Of a stretch of 27,384 nucleotides of DNA, positions 15,800-24,270 are shown piece after piece. This DNA is from Bacillota bacterium (lineage in GTDB: Bacteria; Bacillota; UBA4882; UBA8346). The translations under genes and the position numbers were made by a program. The notes under the pieces were generated by a model. That model saw only the letters and a list, made by a program, of their open reading frames with translations. It was not told where the DNA came from and searched no databases. Each line of letters starts with the position of its first letter. The first letter of the stretch is position 1. The stretch covers positions 1-27,384 of the forward strand of contig JAEWZY010000035.1 of assembly GCA_023394955.1 (NCBI GenBank), given 5' to 3'.

Positions 15800-16041
15800 A
15801 ATAAAGCAATGACGGGGATATGTTATTCGAACCGGGTTTACTAGAGAGGGAAGGTCATCGGCTGAAAGCCTTCCTTAAAGTTTGTCGGATAGCACCACCC
15901 TGGAGCGGCTGCCGGAAATAAATAAGTAAGGCAGTCCGGGCAACGTCCGTTATCCGTTATGAGCCGGGTCTTCAACCAAGAAAGGTGGAACCGCGGAAGA
16001 TAAGTCTTTCGTCCTTTCAATAAGGATTGGAGGCTTTTTTT
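15800..16041 (+). promoter_or_regulatory. T-box riboswitch, predicted tRNA-Thr specificity
   Basis: The T-box core AGGTGGAACCGCGG is at 15983-15996, followed by a terminator hairpin (about 16003-16014 with 16022-16034) and seven T residues (16035-16041). Stem I begins with AGAGAGG near 15843. The specifier reads ACC (15894-15896) and is followed by ACCCTGGAG, which aligns without gaps to the ACTTGCGAG that follows the Trp specifier of the first T-box in this window. ACC is a threonine codon, consistent with control of homoserine dehydrogenase. The element is certain; the codon call is by context and less so. Confidence 0.93.
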
Positions 16042-16203
16042 GTTTCACGGATAAGGCTGATGGAAGAGATTACGCAGATCGGAGCGATTGGATGTATTCC
16101 GTCAATGTATAACAAGTCCCAAGTCTATTTTTAGGTTAATGTTCAAAGCGTTTATTTATTGGATTTTAGTTCAATGTAATAATATAAAGGACTGGTGATT
16201 GTA

Positions 16204-17505
16204 ATGAATGATCATGAAGTAAATATCGGTATTTTGGGATTGGGTACGGTGGGCACAGGGGTTGCTAAAATTCTCTTGACCCAGCAGGAACTCTTAAAAA
16301 CCCGTTCCTCATTGACTTTTAAGTTAAAATCCATTGCCGAGACGAACTGGAATGTAAAGCGGGATTTGAATTTAGACGGGATCCAATGTTTGACCGACGC
16401 CGCCGCTGTGCTTGACGATCCTGAGATTGACATTGTAGTAGAGACCATTGGCGGTTATGAACCGGCTTTTAGCTTTATCTGCCGCGCTTTACGCAACCGC
16501 AAACATGTGGTGACCGCTAATAAAGCTTTAATCGCCACCAAGGGTCGGGAACTTTTTAAAATTGCCAAGGAAAACGGGGTGGATCTCCTCTTCGAGGCCA
16601 GCGTCGGTGGGGGAATACCGATCATTAAGGGACTGCGCGAAGGGCTGATCGCCAATCGGTTTGAAAGCATTTATGGCATTTTAAATGGAACTTCCAATTA
16701 TATCCTAACCCGGATGCACCAAGAAGAACTGGAATTTGAAGAGGCGTTGAAAGAAGCTCAGGCCAAAGGTTTCGCCGAAGCCGATCCCACTTTGGATATT
16801 GGCGGCGGCGACGCGGCCCACAAACTAACCATCTTGGCTTCGCTGGCTATCTCGGGCATGGTGGATTACAATAGTTTGTATGTTGAAGGAATTACCTCCA
16901 TCACTAAACTGGATATTAATTTCGCTAAGAGCTTCGGCTATACCATCAAGTTGCTGGCTGTATTCAGGTCTTTGGCCAACGGCTTGGATTTGAGGGTCCA
17001 TCCGACTTTAATTCCCAACACTCATCTGTTGGCCGCAGTGAATAACGAATTGAACGCTGTGTTTGTAAAGGGTGATTTCGTCGGGAACACGATGTTTTAC
17101 GGCCCCGGCGCCGGTGAGCGTCCGACCGGCAGCGCCATTGTCAGCGATATTGTTGACCTATCACGAGATCTTTTATTAAAAGAAGGCGAACAGTATTGTA
17201 ACAGACCGATCGACCCCGAACGAAGCGTAAAAATCGTGCCCCTCAGTGAGATCAAAAACCGTTTTTATTTGAGATTTTTCACCTTTGACAAACCGGGGGT
17301 TCTTTCCAAGATATCAGGCGTCCTGGGGGAAGAGGGAATTTCCATCTCGTCAATGGTCCAATTGGAGACCCACGAGAAGGAAAATTATGTACCGATTGTC
17401 CTGTTGACTCATGAAGCTTCCGAACAAGGGATGGAGGAGGCGCTTCAAAAGATCAAAAAATTTGATTTTGTAAAAGACAATTATTTGAGATTAAGGCTGT
17501 TTTAA
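16204..17505 (+). CDS. hom: Homoserine dehydrogenase with ACT domain
   Basis: This NAD(P)-dependent enzyme reduces aspartate semialdehyde to homoserine, the branch point to threonine and methionine. A Rossmann loop GLGTVGTG opens the protein. The catalytic domain shows VTANKALIATKG, GILNGTSNYILTRM and ADPTLDIGGGDAAHKL. A C-terminal ACT domain (about 355-433, from RFYLRFFTFDKPGVLSKISG) is typical of threonine-feedback-regulated forms. The total of about 433 residues is standard. ATG 16204 is favoured because GGTGAT and AAGGA precede it; a GTG at 16195 is too close to its SD. The Thr T-box adds transcript-level control. No thrB or thrC follows. Confidence 0.97.
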   Translation: MNDHEVNIGILGLGTVGTGVAKILLTQQELLKTRSSLTFKLKSIAETNWNVKRDLNLDGIQCLTDAAAVLDDPEIDIVVETIGGYEPAFSFICRALRNRKHVVTANKALIATKGRELFKIAKENGVDLLFEASVGGGIPIIKGLREGLIANRFESIYGILNGTSNYILTRMHQEELEFEEALKEAQAKGFAEADPTLDIGGGDAAHKLTILASLAISGMVDYNSLYVEGITSITKLDINFAKSFGYTIKLLAVFRSLANGLDLRVHPTLIPNTHLLAAVNNELNAVFVKGDFVGNTMFYGPGAGERPTGSAIVSDIVDLSRDLLLKEGEQYCNRPIDPERSVKIVPLSEIKNRFYLRFFTFDKPGVLSKISGVLGEEGISISSMVQLETHEKENYVPIVLLTHEASEQGMEEALQKIKKFDFVKDNYLRLRLF

Positions 17506-17515
17506 ATACCGGCTA

Positions 17516-17710
17516 ATTTTTACCATCCGGAGACTAATCGGAACGATCGACAGAGTAAATTTCAGTATTCACAGGGTAACCGGAACCATCCCGAAACTAA
17601 ATTTTACTCTCCCGAGACTAATCCGGACCATCCGGAAGGTGATTTTTACCATCCGAAGACTAACCGGAACGATCGATAGGATAAATTTCACTAACCGATT
17701 ACCGATGAGT
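17516..17710 (+). repeat. Tandem array of 21-bp repeats (42-bp higher-order unit)
   Basis: Immediately after hom, eight consecutive 21-bp units run without gaps from 17522 to 17689, with a partial unit at each end. The consensus is close to ACCATCCGGAGACTAA followed by five bases. The last five bases alternate between CCGGA-like and TTTTC/ATTTT-like, giving a 42-bp period. The 49-bp segments 17516-17564 and 17642-17690 match at 44 positions. The repeats have no spacers, so this is not a CRISPR array. The reading frame is open through the array but has no start codon. Confidence 0.9.
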
Positions 17711-17721
17711 TTAGGACAAAG

Positions 17722-17741
17722 CGGGCCGATGGCCCGTTTTT
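17722..17741 (+). terminator. Intrinsic terminator after hom and the repeat array
   Basis: CGGGCC (17722-17727) pairs with GGCCCG (17731-17736) around a 3-nt loop and is followed by five T residues. The 21-bp array therefore lies inside the predicted hom transcript. Confidence 0.88.
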
Positions 17742-17849
17742 ATAGTACCGGACAGATTGTTAACGCTACCATAATTTTAGGGACCGGTTTTTGACAGGGT
17801 TTTCAGACGCAATGTCGAATAGTCCAAAAAAGATTGCGGGGGTGTCGCT

Positions 17850-19592
17850 ATGAAACATAAGCGAACAATTATTGTTCTAGCCGGTATAATCGTTTTGGTC
17901 GCGTTTTTTTCATATATAGCCGAGGAAAACCGGAGAATAGCAGGTGGCCCGGGCGAGGTTCCGGGGCAATTGACGCTTCATACATCGGAGTTTCCCAAGT
18001 CTTTTAATGCGTTTGTCGATAGTACGGTTGACGCTGCCGTTGTTTTTGGATTAGTCTATGATAACTTGATGGAAATTGATTATGATACTTTGGAGTTCAA
18101 GCCCTTAATCGCGAAAGAGATTGAAACCTCCGCCGATAAAAAAGTCTTTACCATCAAGATTGATCCTAGGGCAAAATGGGACGATGGGCGGCAAATTGTA
18201 GCCGACGACATTTTCTTTACTTATGAGACGATCATGAACCCGGCAAACCAGACCTCAGTGCAACGGATGTTTTACAGCCGGTTCGAGCCTCCAACCAAGA
18301 ACGATAACCATACGGTCATCTTTAAAACGAGAACGGTTCACTACAATAATTTTATCGCTTTAGCCGAGATGACCATTTTGCCAAAACACCTCTTTGAGGG
18401 GAAAGATTTCAATAAAAGCTTTAATATGAATTTACCTCCGGGAAGCGGGCCTTATATTTTAAGTGAAGTAAAGGAAGGCCGTTATTTCGTCCTGAAGCGC
18501 CGTAATAATTATTGGGCGGACCAACTCCCTTACCGCCAAGGGACTTATAACTTCGACCAAATCAAATATAAAGTAATTCGTGATGATAACGTGGCCTTTG
18601 AAGCATTTAAAAAAGGCGAGTTCGATATTTTCACCGATATTTCGGGAAAACGCTGGGTAACGGAGACTGATTCGGAACGTTTTCAAAAAAACTGGATAGT
18701 TAAACAAAAAATCTATAATTATGCTCCCAAAGGCATCTACGGGCTGGCATTCAATATGCGCCAACCGCTTTTCAAGGATTTACGCGTCCGTGAAGCTATT
18801 TGTTTATTGATGGATCGGAAGACCATTTTAGAGAAACTTGAGTATAATCAGTTTTTGCCTTTATCATCATATTGGCCTTCATTGTATGGTTCCGACTCAA
18901 CCAATCCGGTGATTGAATATAATCCGGTTAAGGCAAAACAGTTATTAAGCCAAGCCGGATACAGCCAACTGGATCAGAACGGATTTTTAACCAATGCCGG
19001 GGGAGAACGGGTCGAATTTACGATATCTTACGCTAATGAGCCCTATGAGAAACACATGACCTTGTTTGCAGACTCCTGTAAACAGGCTGGGGTTAAAGTT
19101 AATTTGGAACGGATCTCCTGGGCTACTCTGATCAAAAAAATGGATGAATATAAGTTTGACACAGTGATGATCGGATGGTCGGGGGCTTTATTCGGCGAAC
19201 CCGAACAGCTTTGGCATTCAAAACATGCTGGGGAAATCGGCGGAAGTAATCTGGCGGGTTATAAAAACCCCGCAGTCGACCGGTTGATTGACTCAATGCC
19301 GTCGGTTTTCGATGCTAATGAACGGAACAAAATCATTAAAAAAATTGATGGTATCATATACCGAGATATGCCATATCTTTTGTTTTGGTGGCGTAATTAC
19401 TCGTCAATCTTTTATAAAAACATCTTCACAATGCCCAAAACTGTTTTGCCCAAATACTCTTCAGGGGGCGTCATCAGAAACTGGCGGTTTGATCCGGAAA
19501 AAGTTAAAAGGTATGAAGAGTCGGTTAAAAATAGAGCAGCCCTTCCCGAAGTTCAGGTTGAAATCTATTACGATCAAGTAAGTGAAGAATGA
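17850..19592 (+). CDS. Peptide ABC transporter substrate-binding protein (YejA/SBP_bac_5 type)
   Basis: This extracytoplasmic binding protein of 580 residues belongs to the SBP family 5 (DppA/OppA/YejA). The family signature region reads SADKKVFTIKIDPRAKWDDGR with ADDIFFTYETIMNP near residues 90-130. The N-terminus is basic (KHKR) with a hydrophobic stretch to about residue 24 but no cysteine lipobox, so it is either released by signal peptidase I or stays membrane anchored. It opens the operon, 21 bp before the first permease gene. GGGGGTG precedes the ATG. The YejB/YejE-like permeases downstream suggest oligopeptide uptake of the Yej type; the ligand is unknown. Confidence 0.92.
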   Translation: MKHKRTIIVLAGIIVLVAFFSYIAEENRRIAGGPGEVPGQLTLHTSEFPKSFNAFVDSTVDAAVVFGLVYDNLMEIDYDTLEFKPLIAKEIETSADKKVFTIKIDPRAKWDDGRQIVADDIFFTYETIMNPANQTSVQRMFYSRFEPPTKNDNHTVIFKTRTVHYNNFIALAEMTILPKHLFEGKDFNKSFNMNLPPGSGPYILSEVKEGRYFVLKRRNNYWADQLPYRQGTYNFDQIKYKVIRDDNVAFEAFKKGEFDIFTDISGKRWVTETDSERFQKNWIVKQKIYNYAPKGIYGLAFNMRQPLFKDLRVREAICLLMDRKTILEKLEYNQFLPLSSYWPSLYGSDSTNPVIEYNPVKAKQLLSQAGYSQLDQNGFLTNAGGERVEFTISYANEPYEKHMTLFADSCKQAGVKVNLERISWATLIKKMDEYKFDTVMIGWSGALFGEPEQLWHSKHAGEIGGSNLAGYKNPAVDRLIDSMPSVFDANERNKIIKKIDGIIYRDMPYLLFWWRNYSSIFYKNIFTMPKTVLPKYSSGGVIRNWRFDPEKVKRYEESVKNRAALPEVQVEIYYDQVSEE

Positions 19593-19613
19593 TTAAAACT
19601 GAAGGAGAAGTAA

Positions 19614-20642
19614 ATGCGGGAGTATTTACTGAAAAGATTTCTATTGATTTTTCCTACCCTATTTGGGATTACGATCGCTTGTTTTTTAGTGATGCAGATG
19701 GTCCCCGGCGGGCCGGTTGAACAAGCGATTCAAAGGATAAAACAGACTTCACGGGAATCAACGGGAATCTCAGGTGGGGCTTCGACTATTTCCGCTTTAA
19801 CCCAAGAAGAAATCGATAATATTAAGAAGTATTATGAATTTGACAAACCAGTCCTGACGCGTTATTTTTCTTGGTTAGGCAAGTTATTGAGGTTGGATTT
19901 CGGGACTTCTTACACTTATCAAAAGCCCGTCCTTCAGGTCATCGCCAGCCGGTTCCCGGTTTCATTGACCTTCGGCTTGACGGGTATGTTCCTGACTTAC
20001 TTGGTCTGTATTCCGCTGGGAATCAGAAAAGCTTTGGAGCACACTAAACCTTTTGATAACTGGAGCAGCATCTTAATATTTATGGGTTATTCGGTCCCTT
20101 CTTTTGTATTGGGTTTGATTTTAATCGTCCTTTTTGGCGGGGGCAGTTTTTGGAATATCTTTCCTATCAGCGGCGTTGTCTCCGATTTCTTTGAAGAGTT
20201 GTCGCTTCCCGGCAAAATTGTCGATTATATCAGCCATATGTTTTTGCCGTTACTTTGTTATACCATCGGCGGTTTTGCCACTTTGACATTGTTAATGAAA
20301 AACTCTCTGATGGACCAATTGAATCAGGATTATGTCAGGACCGCTTTAGCCAAGGGGCTAACTTACCATCAGGCTATCTTTAAGCATGCTTTACGGAATG
20401 CTTTAATTCCGGTCGCCACCAATATCGGGATGATTATCGGGGTGATCCTCTCCGGTTCGATGCTGATCGAGACCATCTTTACCATTGACGGAATGGGGTT
20501 ATTGGGTTATGAATCCATCGTCAACCGGGATTATCCCGTAGCGCTGGGTTTGATCGTGATTTCAAGCCTGCTGGTTCTGTTAGGCCGGATAATATCCGAC
20601 TTTTGCCTGGCAATGGTCGATCCGAGGATTAAGTTTAAATGA
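19614..20642 (+). CDS. yejB: Peptide ABC transporter permease, YejB type
   Basis: This 342-residue inner-membrane permease of the binding-protein-dependent transport family has about six membrane segments. MVPGGPVEQAIQRI near residues 29-42 and the SIPLGIRKA-like segment YLVCIPLGIRKALEH near 125-140 are wording I recall from YejB, as is the end DYPVALGLIVISS with VDPRIKFK. The EAA loop that contacts the ATPase is around TALAKGLTYHQAIFKHALRN (about 242-261). GGAGAAG precedes the ATG. In the known YejABEF system this subunit pairs with YejE. A decayed gene separates it from yejE here. Confidence 0.92.
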   Translation: MREYLLKRFLLIFPTLFGITIACFLVMQMVPGGPVEQAIQRIKQTSRESTGISGGASTISALTQEEIDNIKKYYEFDKPVLTRYFSWLGKLLRLDFGTSYTYQKPVLQVIASRFPVSLTFGLTGMFLTYLVCIPLGIRKALEHTKPFDNWSSILIFMGYSVPSFVLGLILIVLFGGGSFWNIFPISGVVSDFFEELSLPGKIVDYISHMFLPLLCYTIGGFATLTLLMKNSLMDQLNQDYVRTALAKGLTYHQAIFKHALRNALIPVATNIGMIIGVILSGSMLIETIFTIDGMGLLGYESIVNRDYPVALGLIVISSLLVLLGRIISDFCLAMVDPRIKFK

Positions 20643-20650
20643 AAAGTAGT

Positions 20651-21078
20651 AGTCAGGAGCCAGTAGCCAGTAGATGTTTGAGTAATCAGGGAAGAGAAAA
20701 GAAGTAACAAGAAGCTGTGAGTCATTAGTAAAAGAAGAAATGTATGGGCTTTGTTCTCAATTAAGACGAGCGGCGGTTTCGATACCGGCAAATATTGCGG
20801 AAGGATTTATAAGGAAAACCAAACCCGAAAAGGTGAGATTCTTAAATATTGCCCAAGGTTCTTTAGAAGAATGCCGTTACTATTTAATTTTAGCAAGTGA
20901 CCTTCAATATGGGGATGCCAATTTCCTAATTAATCTGCTTGAAGAAGTAAGCAAGTTGCTTAATGGCTATATAAGAGGAATTGTTAATTAATTCTGTAGA
21001 AGTTAATAACACTTCCTTGTAACATTGTAAATAAAAGATAAGCAGTCAAAACGAGCTTGAACATGCTGGCTCCTGACT
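20651..21078. repeat. Inverted repeats bounding the S23-gene remnant
   Basis: AGTCAGGAGCCAG at 20651-20663 is repeated exactly in inverted orientation at 21066-21078. Each end continues into degenerate copies of the same words (AGCCAGTAGCCAG on the left, CTCCTGTCTCCTGAC on the right). Together they enclose the four-helix-bundle gene remnant and split yejB from yejE. Confidence 0.8.
20692..20991 (+). pseudogene. Four-helix-bundle protein (S23/23S rRNA IVS family), N-terminally truncated
   Basis: From 20740 the frame reads MYGLCSQLRRAAVSIPANIAEG, the hallmark of the S23 / 23S rRNA intervening-sequence protein family, and continues to a normal C-terminus. Family members are about 115-120 residues. 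Here the frame upstream still encodes KEVTRS and KEEMYG, which match the family, but with a short insertion between them and a stop at 20683, and the first 25-30 residues are missing. A short product of 83 residues from ATG 20740 is possible, but it lacks the first helix and has no clear ribosome binding site. I read it as a decayed insertion within the transporter operon. Confidence 0.8.
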
Positions 21079-21118
21079 CCTGTCTCCTGACCACTTTGAA
21101 TTAGAAAGGAATAACCTC

Positions 21119-22156
21119 ATGCCGCTCTCCCCGGTAACCTTACGGCGCTTGCAGAAGTTTAAGCGAATGAAACGGGCTTATGTCTCGTTTTGGATCTTAA
21201 CTGGTCTCTATATTATCGCGTTGTTCGCTAACTTTATCGCCAATGACCAACCTTTGGTCGTCAAATACGAGGGTAAAGTATTCTTTCCGGCGCTTCGCTT
21301 TTATTCCGGGGACAATTTCGGAATGGGCGCGGCCGATATTCCCAACTACAAACGGTTGAGTCAATCACCAAGTTTTAAAGGGGGAAAGGGGAATTTTATG
21401 ATCTTTTCCCCGATCCCATATGGCTATAATGAGTCCCTGCTGGAGCTGGCAGGTTATCCGCCTACCCCGCCGACTTTCAAAAATTGGCTAGGCACCGACG
21501 ACCGGGGCCGGGATATCCTGACCCGGCTATTGTACGGTTACCGGATCAGTTTCAGTTTTGCTCTATTGATCACCTTCTCCAGCATCTGTCTGGGGGTTTT
21601 AATCGGCGCGCTACAAGGGTATATCAGTGGCCGGTTCGATTTGACGGTGCAACGGTTAATCGAGATCATCTCCGCCCTTCCTTTCCTTTATATTGTGATT
21701 ATCATTGGAAGTTCTTTGGGAACTAGTTTTTGGGTTCTTCTGATAATCTTCACTCTCTTCGATTGGATCGGTATTTCTTTCTTTATCCGTTCGGAATTTC
21801 TAAAATTGCGTGAAGCTCAATATGTAGAGGCAGCCAGGGCGTTAGGGGTCAAAGATTGGAAGATTATGTTCCGCCACATTTTACCGAATGCCTTGACTCC
21901 GATAATCACATTTTTACCTTTTAATCTGATAGGAGCGATCTTTTCTTTATCAGCCCTTGATTTTTTAGGTTTCGGTCTACCGGCCCCGACTCCCAGTTGG
22001 GGAGAGTTGATGCGGCAAGGCATGGGTAATCTCCGTTCTTATTGGTTGTCGATTTATCCGGCTTTAGCCTTGTTTGGCGTCTTGTTATTAATTGCATTTG
22101 TGGGTGAAGGGATTCGTCAAGCTTATGATCCTAGGGAATATCAGAGGATGGAGTAA
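21119..22156 (+). CDS. yejE: Peptide ABC transporter permease, YejE type
   Basis: This 345-residue permease partners YejB. The N-terminus LSPVTLRRLQKFKRMKRAYV and the early periplasmic segment ANDQPLVVKYEGKVFFP closely follow YejE, and NWLGTDDRGRDILTRLLYG near residues 120-140 is the DppC-family signature. The EAA loop is around VEAARALGVKDWKIMFRHIL (about 236-255), and SALDFLGFGLPAPTPSWGEL is also typical. AAAGGA precedes the ATG. Only 3 bp separate its stop from the first ATPase gene, so those two are surely co-transcribed. The insertion upstream could weaken coupling to yejB. Confidence 0.94.
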   Translation: MPLSPVTLRRLQKFKRMKRAYVSFWILTGLYIIALFANFIANDQPLVVKYEGKVFFPALRFYSGDNFGMGAADIPNYKRLSQSPSFKGGKGNFMIFSPIPYGYNESLLELAGYPPTPPTFKNWLGTDDRGRDILTRLLYGYRISFSFALLITFSSICLGVLIGALQGYISGRFDLTVQRLIEIISALPFLYIVIIIGSSLGTSFWVLLIIFTLFDWIGISFFIRSEFLKLREAQYVEAARALGVKDWKIMFRHILPNALTPIITFLPFNLIGAIFSLSALDFLGFGLPAPTPSWGELMRQGMGNLRSYWLSIYPALALFGVLLLIAFVGEGIRQAYDPREYQRME

Positions 22157-22159
22157 GAG

Positions 22160-23125
22160 ATGACTGAAGCGCTCCTGAAAGTATCAAATTTAAAAGTTAA
22201 TTTCAACACCGAAGCCGGTATTGTCAAAGCTGTGGATGATGTTTCATTTACGATCAATCGCGGCGAGACTTTGGGATTGGTCGGCGAGTCCGGCTGCGGG
22301 AAATCGGTGACAGCCCTTTCGCTGTTGAGATTAATTCCGCATCCCCCCGGGGAGATTAGCGGCGGGAAGGTCCTCTGGGGGGGACGGGACTTATTAAAAT
22401 TGCCCCTTCCGGAATTGATTGGTATCCGGGGCCGGGAGATCGGGACCATCTTTCAAGAACCGTTGACCAGTTTCAATCCGGTCCAACCAATCGGCTCTCA
22501 AATCAGTGAGGTTTTAAACGTTCATACTCAATTGAATCCGACCCAAACCCGGGAGCGGGTGCTGGAGATGTTAAACCGGGTTGGGATCTCCGATCCCCAG
22601 CGGAGTTATGATTCATATCCCCATGAACTTTCGGGAGGCATGCGCCAACGGGCGATGATCGCAATGGCTTTAATCTGCCAACCGCAGCTCATAATAGCCG
22701 ATGAACCCACAACTGCCCTGGATGTAACGATTCAGGCCCAGATATTGGATTTATTATTTGAATTGCAAACCGAATTCAAAATGTCGGTGTTGTTGATCAC
22801 TCATAATCTGGGAATTGTAGCCGGAAACGCTCAAAAAGTAGCGGTAATGTACGCTGGTAAGATCGTGGAATTTGCCCGGGTAGGGGAGGTATTTAAAGAA
22901 CCACTTCATCCTTATACGGCAGGTCTATTGGCTTCGGTCCCCAAAATCAATCAGCAAGAGCCGTTGGTGGCTATTCCGGGGATGATTCCGGATCCGCTCC
23001 AATTACCCAAGGGTTGTCATTTTGAACCTCGCTGCCCTAAGGCGTTGGAACGCTGCCGGAGCGAGTATCCCTCCGAGAAGGAAGTGACTCCCGGGCATGG
23101 GGTAAGGTGTTGGTTATATCGGTAA
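22160..23125 (+). CDS. Peptide ABC transporter ATPase, DppD/YejF N-half type
   Basis: This cytosolic ATPase of 321 residues has Walker A GESGCGKS near residues 41-48, the Q-loop at FQEPLTS, the ABC signature LSGGMRQR near 155-162, and Walker B LIIADEPTTALD near 175-186. The C-terminal oligopeptide domain contains the cysteine-containing motif CHFEPRCPKALERC, which in related proteins can hold an iron-sulfur cluster. In E. coli the two ATPase halves are fused in YejF; here they are separate genes, as in Dpp and Opp systems. It begins 3 bp after yejE. Confidence 0.95.
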   Translation: MTEALLKVSNLKVNFNTEAGIVKAVDDVSFTINRGETLGLVGESGCGKSVTALSLLRLIPHPPGEISGGKVLWGGRDLLKLPLPELIGIRGREIGTIFQEPLTSFNPVQPIGSQISEVLNVHTQLNPTQTRERVLEMLNRVGISDPQRSYDSYPHELSGGMRQRAMIAMALICQPQLIIADEPTTALDVTIQAQILDLLFELQTEFKMSVLLITHNLGIVAGNAQKVAVMYAGKIVEFARVGEVFKEPLHPYTAGLLASVPKINQQEPLVAIPGMIPDPLQLPKGCHFEPRCPKALERCRSEYPSEKEVTPGHGVRCWLYR

Positions 23126-23194
23126 ATAGGTGAAAAATAGACTTAAGTGTCACAGAAGTCTTCTTCTGTCTATATTCAAAAAAGGGTGAACCCA

Positions 23195-24166
23195 TTGACC
23201 AATCTGCTTGAAGTTAACAACCTTCAGAAATATTTTCCGATCCGGTCCGGATTATTGGGCCGGGTCCAGAACCGAACTAAGGCCGTGGATCGCATCAGTT
23301 TTTCAATCCAACCCGGTGAGACCTTGGGTTTGGTAGGCGAGTCCGGTTGCGGTAAAACCACTGTCGGCCGGAGTATCCTCCGGTTGATTGAGCCGTCCGG
23401 AGGGTCAGTCAAGTTTAACGCTTTGGAGCTGGTCGGTCTATCCCGGCGCGAGTTGAGAGCCGTTCGGCCAAAGATGCAGATCATCTTTCAGGATCCCTAT
23501 TCCTCACTTAACCCGCGTTGGGTGGTATTGGATCTGGTTGGGGAAGGCCTGGTTGAGCATGGTCTGGTTAAAAGTTCCTCCCAAAAGAAAGACCGGGTAG
23601 TTGAAGTCCTGGAATGGGTAGGCCTATCGCCGGAGATTCTTTACCGGTATCCCCATGAATTTTCAGGAGGGCAGCGTCAAAGGTTGGCGATTGCCCGTTC
23701 CATCATTTTAAACCCGTCCCTGTTAGTCTGCGATGAAGTGGTTTCAGCCCTTGACGTGTCGATTCAAGCCCAAATCATCAACTTGTTAATCGAACTCCGC
23801 AACCAATCAGGAATGGCATATCTTTTCATTGCCCATGATTTGGCTGTGGTCAAACATATTTCCCACCGGATCGCCGTAATGTATTTGGGACAAATTGTGG
23901 AACTGGCCCGGAGCGACGAGTTATTTCAAAACCCGGCCCATCCTTATACTAAAGCTTTACTGGCGGCGATCCCGGTTCCGGACCCTGATTATCCCCGGAG
24001 AAAAATGGTTTTAGCGGGCGAGGCCGGTGTGGCCGGCTATAGTAGCCAAGGTTGTTGTTTCGCCGCCCGTTGCCCTTCGGTTACGGAATTTTGCCATTCT
24101 CAAGAACCGCCTGTAATCGAAATAGGGCAGGGACATTATACGAAATGTTTTTTCCACGGGCATTAA
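23195..24166 (+). CDS. Peptide ABC transporter ATPase, DppF/YejF C-half type
   Basis: This second ATPase, of about 323 residues, has Walker A GESGCGKTT, the Q-loop IIFQDPYSSLNPR, signature FSGGQRQRLAIAR and Walker B LLVCDEVVSALD, in which a valine replaces the usual proline after DE. The C-terminal CCFAARCPSVTEFC motif matches the family's possible iron-sulfur ligands. I prefer TTG 23195, since AAGGGTGA lies 5 nt upstream and the protein then starts TNLLEVNNLQKYFPI as expected. A GTG at 23147 would add 16 residues not typical of the family. It closes the Yej-type operon. Confidence 0.94.
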   Translation: MTNLLEVNNLQKYFPIRSGLLGRVQNRTKAVDRISFSIQPGETLGLVGESGCGKTTVGRSILRLIEPSGGSVKFNALELVGLSRRELRAVRPKMQIIFQDPYSSLNPRWVVLDLVGEGLVEHGLVKSSSQKKDRVVEVLEWVGLSPEILYRYPHEFSGGQRQRLAIARSIILNPSLLVCDEVVSALDVSIQAQIINLLIELRNQSGMAYLFIAHDLAVVKHISHRIAVMYLGQIVELARSDELFQNPAHPYTKALLAAIPVPDPDYPRRKMVLAGEAGVAGYSSQGCCFAARCPSVTEFCHSQEPPVIEIGQGHYTKCFFHGH

Positions 24167-24270
24167 TAGGTTATCAGGCATTAGCCATAATAAAAATCTT
24201 TTATAGACAGGTTCACACGGATTAACATTGGTTTTAAAAGCCCAATATTATTTATTAGATAGGTGTTTTC

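Noticed and set aside
17516..17710. CRISPR array
   Set aside because: The units are contiguous with no unique spacers, and no cas genes are in the window.
17495..17794. Open frame through the 21-bp repeats encoding a heptapeptide repeat (TIRRLIG, TIDRVNF and similar)
   Set aside because: There is no ATG, GTG or TTG near its beginning and no ribosome binding site. Because 21 is a multiple of three, one open unit keeps the whole array open by chance.
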